In this document: piece after piece, positions 13,525 through 25,226 of the stretch
Layout of the letters: the number at the start of each line of letters is the position of its first letter
Position numbering within the stretch: the stretch's first letter is position 1
Source: Bryum argenteum
Taxonomy: Eukaryota > Streptophyta > Bryopsida > Bryales > Bryaceae
Reading direction: 5' to 3'
Assembly: GCA_037043015.1 (NCBI GenBank)
Contig: CM073321.1
Coordinates: 10,610,001 to 10,674,000, forward strand
DNA: 64,000 nucleotides
Translations under genes and position numbers: made by a program
Notes under the pieces: model-generated
What the model saw: the letters and a program-made list of their open reading frames with translations, nothing else
The model's database searches: none
Told to the model about the DNA's origin: nothing

Positions 13525-16500
13525 CTACTCTTGAGATGGGTGGAAACTAAGTGTCTCTCTTGCCCCGTTGCTTGATCTGCTTGGTATGTCAGCAGTTCTT
13601 GCACTATCTGCTTCCATGTCTACGCCCTCTATAGAACTCGTATCTCCAACCACCCAGCGCTTCCTCTCTCTGTGACGCCCACTTCGCCACTCCTCGGAAG
13701 CTGCTGCAGCATTTGACGTCCACCATGCCTCACGACGTTTTGCAGCCGCAGCAATGGCGTTTGGATTGACTGGTACAGCCCCCGATTTAGCCAACTTCTT
13801 TTGCTCCTTCCTCGTGTAGCGATGCTGAATGCACCGGTACCACCACTGATACTGCTGCACAATGACGCTTGTGCGCGCTGCTGTCCCTCCATGCTGCGTG
13901 TGACCTTGCGTTGCTGCTATTGCGGCATGGTGGGACTTTTCCATCCCTTGACAGCTCCAAATAGACAAACTTCCATATTTTTCGACAAACCACGGCCCGT
14001 GCTTCACGAGCACATGCTACACCCAAGAGAAGAAATGGAAAAATTAGCGGCATGACATGTAATAAAACTAGATTTCACGTCATACATCATCTATCAATAT
14101 CAATCCACATTTCCTCAACAGTTGACATCTATCCCGGCCCATTCATTCCCATGTTGGTCGAACAAAATAATTGAACCATACAATATAGTGTGTTACGTGG
14201 GTTTCGCCAAACGCTGCGAGGAAGGCTTTTCCAAAAGCATCCATCTTCGTTCTACAGGAATCACGTTGTCTCTGCGTCAGCACAAGTCCCGTAAGATATG
14301 GTTGTAAATCCTCTAGTGTCTCCCAGACCCGCCATCGATTTTGCCGAGCCTGTCCTCCATTGAGGTTGTTGAGCTCTGACATACACACCTCTTTCCAGAC
14401 CTTATCATAGGTGGACCATGAGCTGGGACGGAACAACCTCGCTGCTACTTTTCCGCTCAAACTTGGCTTCATCACCACATTACCGTTTCTTCCTGACTTC
14501 TTCTTATCCTGCTTCAGCTGGCAGTTGCCCCCCTCTACACCTATGGCTGACAAAGTCTTCTCAATGGAATCCATGGCTTCGGCTCTTCTCACTACATCTT
14601 CCATGTTCCATATGAACATGAAATGTAGGTGTAGAATTTTCTCAATGATTCGCACTTGTGCATGGAGGGTACAAATATGCACGTTTGACAAGGGAATTGG
14701 TAAAATTGGCTTCCATCGTGGATGCATCCTAGTATCACAAGGTTGTGCTGAAATCCGTGATGCAAAGAGACCCCCTTGCCAGTTACCCTTTCCTTGAAGT
14801 CTGAACTCACGCATAGCTGCAGCACTGGTACAAGACTTCAACATGAGATGGATTTGCTCACAATAGATGCAGGTCATCTTGCATGTAGGACCATGCTGAA
14901 GCCCATACATACATTTAATGGTCTTCATATCCGAAGCAAGGTGCCATTCCACATTGAAGTTGCCGACTCCTTCGACAACAAGCTGTTGGCCTGCATTCTG
15001 TGCTGCAATTAACTCACAGAAGTTCTTCTGGTTGAACGCCCAGTTGAGCACATCATAGGACTCTTTACCAACCTGGAAGCAACCTATGGGCCATATCTCC
15101 TGTTCGGATTGGACAGAGAAGTATCTCTCATCGTTCTTTTGTATGTCAGGATCTAATGCTCGGTTCATCAGCGTCAAACTCACTCGTTCAAATTTCTTGC
15201 CCTGTAGCACCTCTGCTTCATCGAACTTCAGCACAAATATCAGAGGCCCTCCGTTGCATTCTGCAAAACATGGACATATGAATTTTGTTCAATGTTGTTA
15301 CCGACACTAAGACTACAAAATAAATTATTAGATTCACCTGAAACATATTGGAAATCAGATAATCGTACCTTCAATCGTCATTTCATAGAACACCACCATT
15401 GAACGTTGCACAACTTCCAATTCAACAAACAAGTTGTTTTTGCTATCCAGCACAACCTCCTTTGCTGCTGTGACCACCTTTCCGCCGACTCGTACTTCTG
15501 GAATAGTCCGGCGCCCGTCAATGTGATAATAATCACCGATAAACTGCGGAAGCTTTGCATTCATTTCTTTCCTCAACATCGCAAGCCGATGAGGCGCTGG
15601 CAAAATACTTGCTTTAACACCAGGTGCTAGTAGCCCAATGCGATTCTTCATTGTCCTGAAAATTGCATCGTAACCTCTTACAGTCACTCCAGACCCATCG
15701 CATGCATCTAACATGCTATCCTCGCCTATGCTATCTCCAATTTTTCTGATCACTTCTTTAACCACAGTCGCCTTTGCTTGGGCCATTCTTGGTTGTTCAA
15801 TCATTGCGGCCGCCTCGGTTGGCCTCAGGATATTGGCCAAGCAGGTGGCCGTTTTCACTTGTGTTGTTGAATCTCCAGCCAGCCTCTTCTTACCACCACC
15901 TGATTTGTTTGTGCGTTGCACTGCTTCTACGACTGCAGGCTGCAATATAGCTCTTATAAGGGCCCGTTGGCGCTTTGTATGGCCGCTGCTGCTTGCAAGC
16001 TCGCAAAAGCTTTTCATTTTTCTTCCGTGAACCCTTTCGCGGAAGCCTCGGGGAGTCCGAACGATGGAGTGCAATTTCTCTTTTAACTTTTCATGTTCGT
16101 CTTTGCACCGCTGCAATTCATCTTCCATTGCCTGTACTTTCTCACTATGATCGACATCTTGTGCTATATTGAACTGTTCGCTACACGTCAAAGCATTGCC
16201 AATTTCAACGCATCTTGCTTCAAGTGTCTCTATGTCCAAACGTAGCTGTTGTCGGTCTATGGCATCTTGTACTGCAGCAACCTCCGTATTTTTGGCCTCG
16301 GTCTGAAACCGCTGACACAAAATCTTGAGTTGTTGAATTTCTATCCCATAGTTCGTAATCCGTTGCTGCAGCGTTGAGACGAGGCTCTCCATTTCATGAC
16401 CATTATCCCCTAATTTCAATCGCTTTGTGTAACCTAGCATTCCACTCTCACACTCACAAAGAAATTCCAAGTATTCTTTTGTGCTCCTAAACGAGGGCGG

Positions 16501-16752
16501 CTCTTGTGTGATGGGATCTACAGGATACATGCGTCCATCGACCCAAAGATCTATGTTAGTTTCTCCCCTTGCTCTCCTCAGTGGAAAACTACTACGTGAT
16601 GCTTGGCTATCCAATGACTTCCCTCGCCTAATTATTGGTGCATACTTTCCTGATAACTGAATTTGCGGAATATACGAACTGCATGTATTTGTGGCATCCT
16701 GCAACACCATGTTGAAGCACAGAGTTGACTTCATAGCCACGCACACGCACAC
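13525..16752 (-). CDS. Three-exon transposase-derived protein of unknown function
   Basis: Three exons splice in frame on the minus strand. They are exon to 15369, intron 15368-15261 (G^GTACGA to TTTTGCAG), exon 15260-14182, intron 14181-14017 (GTATGG to GTGTAG), and exon 14016-13525. The N-terminal third has a coiled coil (about 16380-16090). Then come IGDYYHIDGRR, a LKFDEAEV and LTLMNRALDPD segment, and GLQHGPTCKMTCIYC (a possible CxxC zinc pair). PLSNVHICTLHAQVRIIEKI follows, and after the last splice KYGSLSIWSCQGMEKSHH. I recall similar motif strings in large uncharacterised, probably transposase-derived families of algae, sponges and cnidarians, but cannot name a Pfam entry. No internal stop was found, making it the least damaged long gene here. 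The 5' end is uncertain: the first in-frame start is GTG, and an AG acceptor (GTTGCAG near 16700) may mark a further upstream exon. Confidence 0.6.
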
Positions 16753-17108
16753 CGAGGCACCTCGCTAATTCACGAAAGACGCACACCAACACCACGGCAG
16801 CTGGCTAATCCACGAAGGATACATGGCACACGCCCACCCGCCAATTCTATCCTACTTGTCTGTGACACATTGATTTGGCGCCATTTTTGACTTAACATCC
16901 ACATGCTTCCCGCCATCTCATTGCCAAAACGACATGGTACATCCCTTTTTTTTCAATATTATAGTCCGGTACCACGATTGACTTTCGACTTTAATATAAT
17001 TTGGGGGTCGGACACCTTTTGGGTGATTCAGCATAAAAAATTCTGATAAATAAACGTGATGATGGTGCCACGCAAGCCCACTATGACGATATAATCATGT
17101 CAACAAAC

Positions 17109-18195
17109 CTGCCCAATGCCCAAATTGTACAGAAAATGCACCATCGGCATGCTGCCCAAATGGGGCTTGGAGGGCCTTTTGAAGACCCCAAATTATTTCT
17201 AATGCTACATTTCGAAAAATGTGTTGGACTTCTAGGTCACTGAGATTTGCAATGGTGCGCAGCACCGCCTGAACTTCTTTACTAGGGAGTAAAAAATTAC
17301 CGCATAGATTGATCAGCATTCAGTAGCAGAGAGTTTGACTCGTGCTCTAACCTCTTTGATGATGCTGGTGATGAATTCGAAGGGGACTGAATTTTTGCTC
17401 CAGACAGCCCTGCAGCAAGCCCCGAGATTCTGAGCTCTTTCAGGTAGGCCTGGTTGCGCTCAACGTTCTTCTGCTTCTGGAGCTCGTACGCGCAGGCGGG
17501 TGCTGCAACCTCCTTCTTCTTCAGCTGTGCCCGTTTACCTCGCTTTCTGTTTCGCCTCTTTGACGAGCTGTCGGACGTGGATGTTGAGCTTGTGTCAACT
17601 GACTCAGCGGATGACTTTGTGCTGGAGTTGGTGTCGTCTCCGTCGTTGGAGGGGGAGTAATCTTCCGTGTCGCCCTCGTCACCGTCCCCCTCGTCACCGT
17701 CGCTCTCTACACCCTCGGCCTTACCAATGCCCTGTTTGGCGGCAGGCTCGTCAGCGTCGCTATCTTCAGCGGAGCTACTCCCACGATCACCCTCGTCACC
17801 CTCGCCCTCGCTGTTGGCTCTTCCCTTGCCGACATCGTCCTTCTCAATCCGCCCCTTGTCTTCCTCAGCGTCGACGTCCTCACCGTCGCTTTCATTACCC
17901 TCGCCCTCCTCACCGTCGCTCTCTCTACACTCGCCCTCCTCATCGTCGCTCTCTCTACACTCGTCCTCCTCACTGTGGCTCTCTTTCCCCTCGCCGTCCT
18001 CACCGTCGCTCTCTCTACCCTTGCCCTCCTCACTGTCGCTCTCTTCAGCCGAACTACTCCTACACTTGCCCTCGTCATCCTCGCCTTCGTCACCGTCGCC
18101 CTTGCTCTTTGCTTCACCCTCGCTGACCTCCTCCTTCTCACTCTGCCCCTCGTCGTCGTCACTTTGTCTATTGTCGGATTCGTCGCTGTTGTCGC
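17109..18195 (-). pseudogene. Acidic low-complexity gene split by a copia insertion
   Basis: An open minus-strand frame without ATG runs from 18195 to 17352. It encodes SD/E/G-rich repeats (recurring ESDGEEGEG-type units), then a Ser/Thr stretch, a basic KRRNRKRGKR block and a helical QKQKNVERNQAYLKEL segment. It ends at AAAGAG^GTTAGA. The next exon (17281-17109) starts after CCCTAG, keeps frame and reads KEVQAVLRTIANLSDLEV, then HADGAFSVQFG. Its 5' side abuts the left LTR. The missing upstream piece is beyond the right LTR at about 23797-23830, in the same frame (NSDAKEAS), preceded by a possible acceptor CATAG. With the retrotransposon removed, the acidic frame is continuous across one GTCGC. 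The CACTA element lies a further 140 bp upstream. Function unknown; the acidic/basic layout suggests a nuclear protein, by inference only. Confidence 0.65.
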
Positions 18196-18601
18196 TGTTG
18201 AAGATTAGATTGCTCGTAGTTACTAAGGGTAACTAGAGTTTATTAGAGTATGTGGAGAGGACTGGATGAATAAAGTCTTATCGTATATGGAGAGGGTTGG
18301 ATGAATAGAATCTTATTGTATATGGAGAGGGCTTGTCCGCAAGAGCCTTATCGTGTGTAGAGAAGGATGGACCACTAGAGCCTTATCAAATGTAGAGAGA
18401 GAAGGTCTTCTAGTGGTCTATCCTTTGTAGAGTGATCTTGATCACTCAAACCTTATCTTTGTTGTAGCACCTAGTGCCTTCACTTGGATATATAAGTAAG
18501 TGCTTGGAATGAGTGAGTATCTCATTCAAGCATTCTTTGCTCTACTACTTGTAAGCTTTGAGTGTGTTGTATTCTCTCTCTCCCTTTATTGAATCTCAAT
18601 A
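18196..18601 (+). repeat. 5' LTR of copia copy 1
   Basis: 406 bp, starting TGTTGAAGATTAG and ending CTCAATA (TA rather than the usual CA, in both LTRs). A TATATAAGTAAG stretch near 18490 may be the promoter. Confidence 0.93.
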
Positions 18602-18602
18602 A

Positions 18603-18615
18603 GTTATGGGCCCAG
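18603..18615 (+). other. Primer-binding site matching the tRNA-iMet anticodon arm
   Basis: GTTATGGGCCCAG lies one base after the LTR. It is complementary to the conserved initiator-tRNA anticodon stem-loop (CUGGGCCCAUAAC), not to the tRNA 3' end. This is the half-tRNA priming mode known for Drosophila copia. Confidence 0.75.
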
Positions 18616-19335
18616 TACTCTTGTAGTGAGGTTGAGTTCGAGTACTTTTGGAGGCTTGGAGCGGTCAAGGAGGTGTTGCATGCACATGTAGGGCTCATTT
18701 GCATTACTTGGAGTCTCTTGGAGATTTGGAGGTGCACTTGGAGTCATTTGGAGGTGTTTGCAACCATTTTGAAGGAGGTTTGGAGCATTGGAGGCAATAG
18801 AAGCAATTTGGAGGTGTTGGAGGTGACTCAAACACTTGTAAGATTGTATGCTTGTTGTTTGAGTCCTCCTTACACATTGAAGGTGCTTCTTTGCATTAAG
18901 GGCTCTCAAAATCCATTGTTTGAAGTGTTTTGAGCTTAGGAGTGTGTGTTGTGATGTTTACTTGAGTGCACTTGGAGTTGAGATGGCCGAATCTAGCATT
19001 TGGAGTGCATATGTGCACACATAGGGCTGATTTTAGCATTTGAGGTGCAAAAGTAGGTGATTTGAGACTCCTTAAGCTTAGATTCGAGTGATTTGTGGAT
19101 CTACAAGCTTTATTGACATAGTTTGAGAGTTGATCTAGTGTAAAGAGTGCAAAAGTGCTCATTTGCATGCATTGAGGGTTGATTTGAGTGCTTTGAAGTG
19201 CAACCACACCTTCTGTGTGTAAGAGATCTAGATATTCTATTTGGAGGTCAAATAGCTTGTAGAAGATCAAATTTAAGTAGGAGCAAGTGTATCTTTCTTG
19301 TTTGAGTGTTGTAGTAGCAACATTGGAGCTTTGCC

Positions 19336-22300
19336 ATGGCTTCTTTGGAAGGTGAGAGTGTTAGAGTGCTTGAAAGGTTCAATGGCACCAACTTCAACTT
19401 GTGGAAGTTCAAGATGAACTTGGCACTTTCTTCCATGGACTTGTGGGAGATTGTTGAAGGCACGGAGGAGGCTCCACCATCCGAAGCAAGTGAGAAGGAC
19501 AAGAAGGACTACCAAAAGAACGTGCGCAAGGCGATGTCCATGATTGGGCTCAACTTGGTGGATGCGCAACTTGCGCACATCAAGAGTTGCAAGGGTCCGG
19601 CGGAAGAATGGAGCGTGCTTTGTAACATCCACGAGATAAGAAGCTTGTCCAACATACTCTATTTGAGGCGCAAGTTCTTCACAATCAAGATGGAGGAAGG
19701 GGCGGACTTGTTGGAACACATCAACAAAAATCAAGACACTTGCGGATCAACTCGCATGCTTGGATGTGCCCATGAGGGAGGATGACATTGTCATGACATT
19801 ACTTGATAGTTTGCCACCTTCATTTGAGAGTTTGATCACGGCATTGGAGACTTTAAAACTTGCTGACCTTAAATGAAGTTTGTTGTATCAAGGTTGATGC
19901 ATAAAGTGTCTAAGAGGAAGGAGAAGGGTGCTTCAAGTGGTGACGTAGCGTTGGTGGCGGCCCAAAACAAAGGGAGGATGCAAAATGGCCCAAGAATGTG
20001 CTACAATTGTGGCAAACCGGACCACATTGCAAGGTATTTCTTTCGAAACAACAAGAAAGAGAAGGAGAGTGCCAATGTTGCAAGCAACAACGACAACGAG
20101 GCGGATTATACGTTTCTAAGTGCCGTTGTTGCAAGCAAAGAGGAGATGGAAGTGGAGCATGCCTTTGCAATCAATGATGAAGATGACAAGACCATGGCGA
20201 AGTGGATCATGGATTCGGGAGCAACCAAGCACATGTCACCCCATAGGGCATCGTTCCAAACATATGAGGTAATATCACCACCACAAAATGTGCACTTGGG
20301 AGATGATAGCATTGTGCATGCGGTTGGAGTTGGCACCATTGTTGAGGAGGTGATGGTGATGGCACTGAAGCACAAGATCAACATGAAGGAGGTGCTCCAC
20401 ATCCCCAAGTTCAAGAGGAACTTGATTTCCGTGGTAAAACTTGCTCTCAACGGTTTAAAAGTGGAGTTTGATGATGATGCATGCATTGTGAGAGATGTTA
20501 ATAGAAAGGTGATTGCTAGATTACCAAGAGTAAGGAGCTTGTATGAAATGCCCTTCTCCATGCATGAAATGGCCAATGTAGCACACCAAACACCCCAATT
20601 AGCCCTTTATGAGCTATGGTATAGACGCCTCGGGCATTTGAATGTGAAGAGTCTCAAGGTGCTTCAAAGCATGGTGAATGGCATGCAAATCAAGGATGGA
20701 GCATCAAATTCGGCGGTTTGTGAGGGGTGCTTCAAAGGCAAGCTCTCAAGGACTCCATTTCCAAGTGGGGGAGGTCAGCGTGCAAGCAAGCCTTTGGAGT
20801 TAGTCCACTCGGATGTGTGTGGTCCATTTAAGACCATTTCCATGGGCGGTTGCTTGTACTTTGTCACTTTCATGGATGATTTCTCTAAGAAGGTGTGAGT
20901 GTATGTGTTGAAGTCCAAGGGAGAGGTGTTTGCCAAGTTTGTGGAGTTCAAGGCCCTTGTGGAGAAGCAATCGGAGCACAAGATCAAGGCATTTCGGTCC
21001 GACAATGGAGGGGAGTTCACTTCCAAGGCCTTTGAACGCTTCTTGCAAGCACATGGCATTGAGAGACAACTATCAGCACCATACACACCACAACAAAATG
21101 GAGTGGCGGAGAGAGCAAATCGCACCATTGTGGAGATGGCAAGGAGCAAGCATGCTACATCACCAGAACCTCAACAAGAACCTTTGGGCGGAAGCGGTGG
21201 TTACAGCGGTGTACACACGCAATAGGTGTCCAACTAGTGCACTTGTTGGTAAGACACCCGAAGAGGCATGGAGTGGTAAGAAGCCTTTTGTGACACACAT
21301 GCGCGTGTTTGGGTGTGTTGCTTATGCAAAGGTGCCAGATAAAAGAGGACTAAACTTGATGCAAAGGGCACAAAGTATGTGTTTCTTGGTTATTGTGAAG
21401 GGACCAAGGCTTATAAGTTGATGTGTTTGGAGACCAAGAAGATACTGAAGTGTCGTGATGTGGTATTTGTGTAGGATGCTATTTGTGGAGATGCAAATGT
21501 GGAGATGCATCCAAGTGGGAGCTTGGAGCCACCTACGGTGATTTCGGTGGATACACCTCCAATTTCAAGGCCCGTTGTACAAGAGGCACAAGTTGGAGAG
21601 GAGTTTAAAGATGTGCAAAATCCACAAGAGAAAGAAGAGGAAGAGGTAGTGGAAGAAAAGCTAGGTCCACACGAGGAGATTGATGAAGGGCAACGTGCAC
21701 AAGGCTCAAGGTATCCAAGAAGGGAGAGGAGGCCGTCGGGTGAGTGGTGGTTGAATCACGTTCTTCCACTAACGAGGTAGAACGTGCAAATGTGGCTTCT
21801 TTTTATGATCCTTTGAGTTTGGGTGATGCTTTGCAAAGTGTGGATGCAAGCAAGTGGGCGTTGGCCATGCAAGAGGAGTATACATCTCTAATGGCCAATG
21901 GCACATGGGAGCTGGCTCCATTGCCAAAAGGCCGCAAGAGTGTTAGTTGCAAGTGGGTGTTTAGGACCAAGAGGGATGCACAAGGCAACGTGGTGCGCTA
22001 CAAGGCACGGTTGGTGGCGAGGGGCTTCTCTCAAGTGGAGGTGTGGATTTCCATGAGACCTTTGCACCCGTAGCAAAGTTTACCACCATTCGTTGCATAT
22101 TGGCGATTTGGGCAACCATGGACTTGGAGATTCACCAAATGGATGTCAAGACCGCATTTTTGAATGGTGAGTTGGAGGTGGACATCTAGATGGACCAGCT
22201 CCTTGGTTTTGTGGAGGAGGGCACTCAACACCTTGTTTGCAAGCTCAAGAAGTCGTTGTATGGGCTCAAGCAATCACCAAGGGCGTGGTACCATAGGATT

Positions 22301-23398
22301 GACATGTTTTTCACCAAAGAAGGCTTCTTTAGAAGCCATGCGGATCACTCCTTGTATGTGAAGCAAACAAGAGAGTTGTTGTTGATTGTGATCATCATTC
22401 TATGTAGATGATTTGATTATCTTGGCTAGTGATGATGCGGTTTTGGGGTGGTTGAAGGCCAAGCTTGAGAAGGAGTTTGAGATGAGTGATCTTGGGCCTT
22501 TGGAGTTTTGCCTTGGTGTTGCGTTTGAGAGGAATCGCAACGCACGCATCATCACCATGAGCCAAGGCAAATACATTGAGGAGGTGCTCAAGCGCTTCAA
22601 CATGGAGGAGTGCAAGCCAATTGGCACGCCGCTTGATGTAAAGAGGTCGTTGTTGAAGCTTTCGGATAAGGAGTTTAAGGAGGTTTAAGAGGAGATGAAG
22701 GCTATTCCATACAAGGCTGCGGTGGGGTCGTTGATGTATGCAATGGTGGCCACAAGGGCTGACCTTGCATTTCCGGTGCACATGGAGAGCCAATTCATGG
22801 CAAAGGCTGGTCCTCAACATTGGATGACGGTTATCGCATCTTGAGGTACTTGAAAGGCACCATTGACTACAAATTGTGCCTTGGTGGTAACAACCTTGAT
22901 TTGAAGGGATATTGTGATGCGGATTGGGCGGATGATGTGAATGAGCGCCGATCTACGACGGGGTATGTGTTCTTTGCAGGAGATGGTGCAATCTCGTGGA
23001 ATTGCAAGAGGCAACCTACGATAGCGGTGTCCACTACGGAGGCGGAGTACATGACAACTAGCCATTGCTTGAAAGAGGCGTTGTGGCTACGGCAACTATT
23101 GAAGGATGTTGGGTTTGTGCAAGCGGAGGCCACAAAGATCATGTGTGACAACCAAGGGTGCATTGCGCTTGCAAAGGACCCCAAACACCACTCTCGTACA
23201 AAGCACATAGATGTGCAACATCACTTCATTCGGGTGAAGTTAGAGGATGGAGAGGTGAGCTTGTGGTATTGCCCAACGGAGGACATGGTGGCGGATGTGT
23301 TGACAAAGGTGCTTGCTAGGGTGAGGCACGAGAAGCTAACAAAGGCGATGGGATTGCGAGGTGGTAACTACTCGCAAAGTGGGAGTGTTGAAGATTAG
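19336..23398 (+). pseudogene. copia gag-pol, multiply disrupted
   Basis: Gag starts at 19336 (UBN2-like). It continues after a frameshift near 19760 with a zinc knuckle CYNCGKPDHIARYF, where Phe replaces the last Cys. Protease has WIMDSGATKHMS. The GAG-pre-integrase region has LGHLN and CEGCFKGK. Integrase shows HSDVCGP, RSDNGGEF and NGVAERANR, the D, D and E positions of the catalytic triad. An in-frame TGA sits at 20896-20898 where Trp is expected, and a frameshift follows at about 21160. Reverse transcriptase runs from about 21790 (KWVFRTKRDAQGNVVRYKA) with frameshifts near 22040 and 22390 around the YVDD box, and a TAA at 22686-22688. RNase H (about 22880-23200) has YCDADWADD and STTEAEYM. 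The last frame runs 11 bases into the right LTR. Confidence 0.92.
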
Positions 23399-23791
23399 AT
23401 TGCTCGTAGTTACTAAGGGTAACTAGAGTTTATTAGAGTATGTGGAGAGGACTGGATGAATAAAGTCTTATCGTATATGGAGAGGGTTGGATGAATAGAA
23501 TCTTATCGTATATGGAGAGGGCTTGTCCGCAAGAGCCTTATCGTGTGTAGAGAAGGATGGACCACTAGAGCCTTATCAAATGTAGAGAGAGAAGGTCTTC
23601 TAGTGGTCTATCCTTTGTAGAGTGATCTTGATCACTCAAACCTTATCTTTGTTGTAGCACCTAGTGCCTTCACTTGGATATATAAGTAAGTGCTTGGAAT
23701 GAGTGAGTATCTCATTCAAGCATTCTTTGCTCTACTACTTGTAAGCTGTGAGTGTGTTGTATTCTCTGTCTCCCTCTATTGACTCTCAATA
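23386..23791 (+). repeat. 3' LTR of copia copy 1
   Basis: 406 bp, about 98.8% identical to the left LTR, and followed directly by GTCGC, the target duplication. Confidence 0.93.
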
Positions 23792-24154
23792 GTCGCTGGC
23801 TTCTTTGGCGTCAGAATTGGCTATGATCGTCGTTGATTTAACTCGATGTGACACTTAAATCAGAGAAGATTGCAAAAGGCGACGTTGTTTAAATGCAATT
23901 AGGGTTAGGAGCCTTCTACCTACTTCTAAGCACCCCTGGCTACTACAAATAACCGTTGTCTTTCAAATTTGCAGTCATTTTGTTGAGCCTGTACAGTCAT
24001 CCCCAATGACTCTGATGACTATGTGTAGTCAAATTGACCCTTCTTAGTGACCCGTTGTAGTCACACTGTGACTACTGTCAGCCAAGACAGTCATACTCTT
24101 AGTCAAGTGGTTCCTCCAGAAATCATTTCCTTGCTTATTTTCATGCCGTAATCG

Positions 24155-25070
24155 ATGGACACACAATCGCGGAGGGAGCTGGCGGACTTGACATTGTGGC
24201 AAGAGGAGGAAAAAGAGGCTGATGCACAGGGACTCACTAGTTACTCATGTCTCTGCAAGCGATGCATGGGGGGGAGACGTATGTGTCGGGAGACAATCCC
24301 GAAGCATCTGCGCTTGTACAAACGCGATCCCCAACTCACGAAATCTATACTAGTTAGTGACCTATCTACCACCCTCTCTCAGTTTCGGCCTTTGCAATTT
24401 GTGATCAGAGATTCCCTTAATTTCTCTTTCAAAGAAGATAGCGGAACTTAATGCAGAGCAAGTGTTAAAGATGTAGGAACAACATCGGCCGCTTGTCCTT
24501 GCTGCAATTACAGACGCGCTGCAAGGGACAATTTCGGCAAGGATCCCTATAACAGGAAAGCTCGTTGATAGAACACCTACAGAATCTAACGCGTTTGCTT
24601 CAACGTCGACAAGATTACACGGACAATGGCATCTAGGTCCTATCCCAAAGTTGACGCAGTTTACATTTTTCGGCCGTAGTTGGGAGATTAAAGTTTCAAA
24701 GTTCCCTTTCATGGGATGGGGTTTGTTCGCCATGCAACCAGCAGCGGTAGGCGATGAGTTGCTGCCGTTTGTGGGCAGTCTCCACTTTCGATCTGAGTAT
24801 CGTTCCCTGTGTACTTCCAATCCGCGATTCAAACGATACGTCTTGCAACTGCAGAAAAATGACTATCAGGATGGTGATGTACTGAATGGAAATGTTGCGG
24901 GCTTCATCAACAGTAGTAAAGGGCGACATGAAATAGGGAATTGCATCTGGAAGTACATTGATTTACCTAGACCATGGTGTAAACACGAATGGGGGTACAC
25001 AATGACCGTCGCAACCCGAGGCATTGCAGTTGGAGATGAGTTGTATACTTTCTATCATGTGAATCAATGA
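24155..25070 (+). pseudogene. SET-domain protein encoded in the CACTA element
   Basis: Exon 1 (24155-24352) has CLCKRCMGGRRMCRETI followed by HLRLYKRDPQLT, a motif recalled from N-termini of TNP2-type proteins. A proposed 82-bp intron (GTTAGT to TTTCAAAG, 24353-24434) joins it in phase 0 to exon 2. Exon 2 shows SET hallmarks. These are GWGLFAMQPAAVGDELLPFVG (start of SET), NGNVAGFINSS (the asparagine/NHS core), NC-W, and ATRGIAVGDELYTFY (the catalytic-tyrosine segment). A TAG at 24474-24476 interrupts the linker. The frame then ends at TGA 25070, or splices at CAT^GTGAAT (25058) in phase 0 to the TNP2 exon at 25227, which would make a SET-transposase fusion. SET enzymes methylate lysines, usually on histones. 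Activity here is unproven and the stop suggests this copy is dead. Confidence 0.7.
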
Positions 25071-25226
25071 AGGAATACGTTTTGCAAACTTGATTTTGAA
25101 TGATAATAACAGATGCACAGACTTCTTAAGACTCACATTCTTTATTTTTTCTATATGTCTCTTGCATGTGGACTATTAGCAGAATAATAATTTCATGTTT
25201 GATCTCATGCTCGTGTGTCCTTGTAG

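Larger units (their letters stand above)
18196..23791 (+). mobile_element. Ty1/copia LTR retrotransposon, copy 1 (5,596 bp)
   Basis: Two 406-bp LTRs (TGTTGAAG to TCTCAATA) differ at about 5 positions. They are flanked by the 5-bp duplication GTCGC (18191-18195 and 23792-23796). A primer site follows the left LTR, and a purine run (AAGTGGGAG) precedes the right one. The order gag, protease, integrase, reverse transcriptase, RNase H is the Ty1/copia order. The coding region has several frameshifts and a stop, so this copy cannot be autonomous. The LTR identity of about 98.8% indicates a recent insertion. Confidence 0.95.

Noticed and set aside
17454..18236. Long plus-strand Ser/Pro/Arg-rich frames
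   Set aside because: They are the complement of the acidic repeat gene; the minus strand has splice borders and a coherent acidic/basic protein.
24362..24832. 156-codon minus-strand frame
   Set aside because: Antisense to the SET-domain exon, with no motif of its own.
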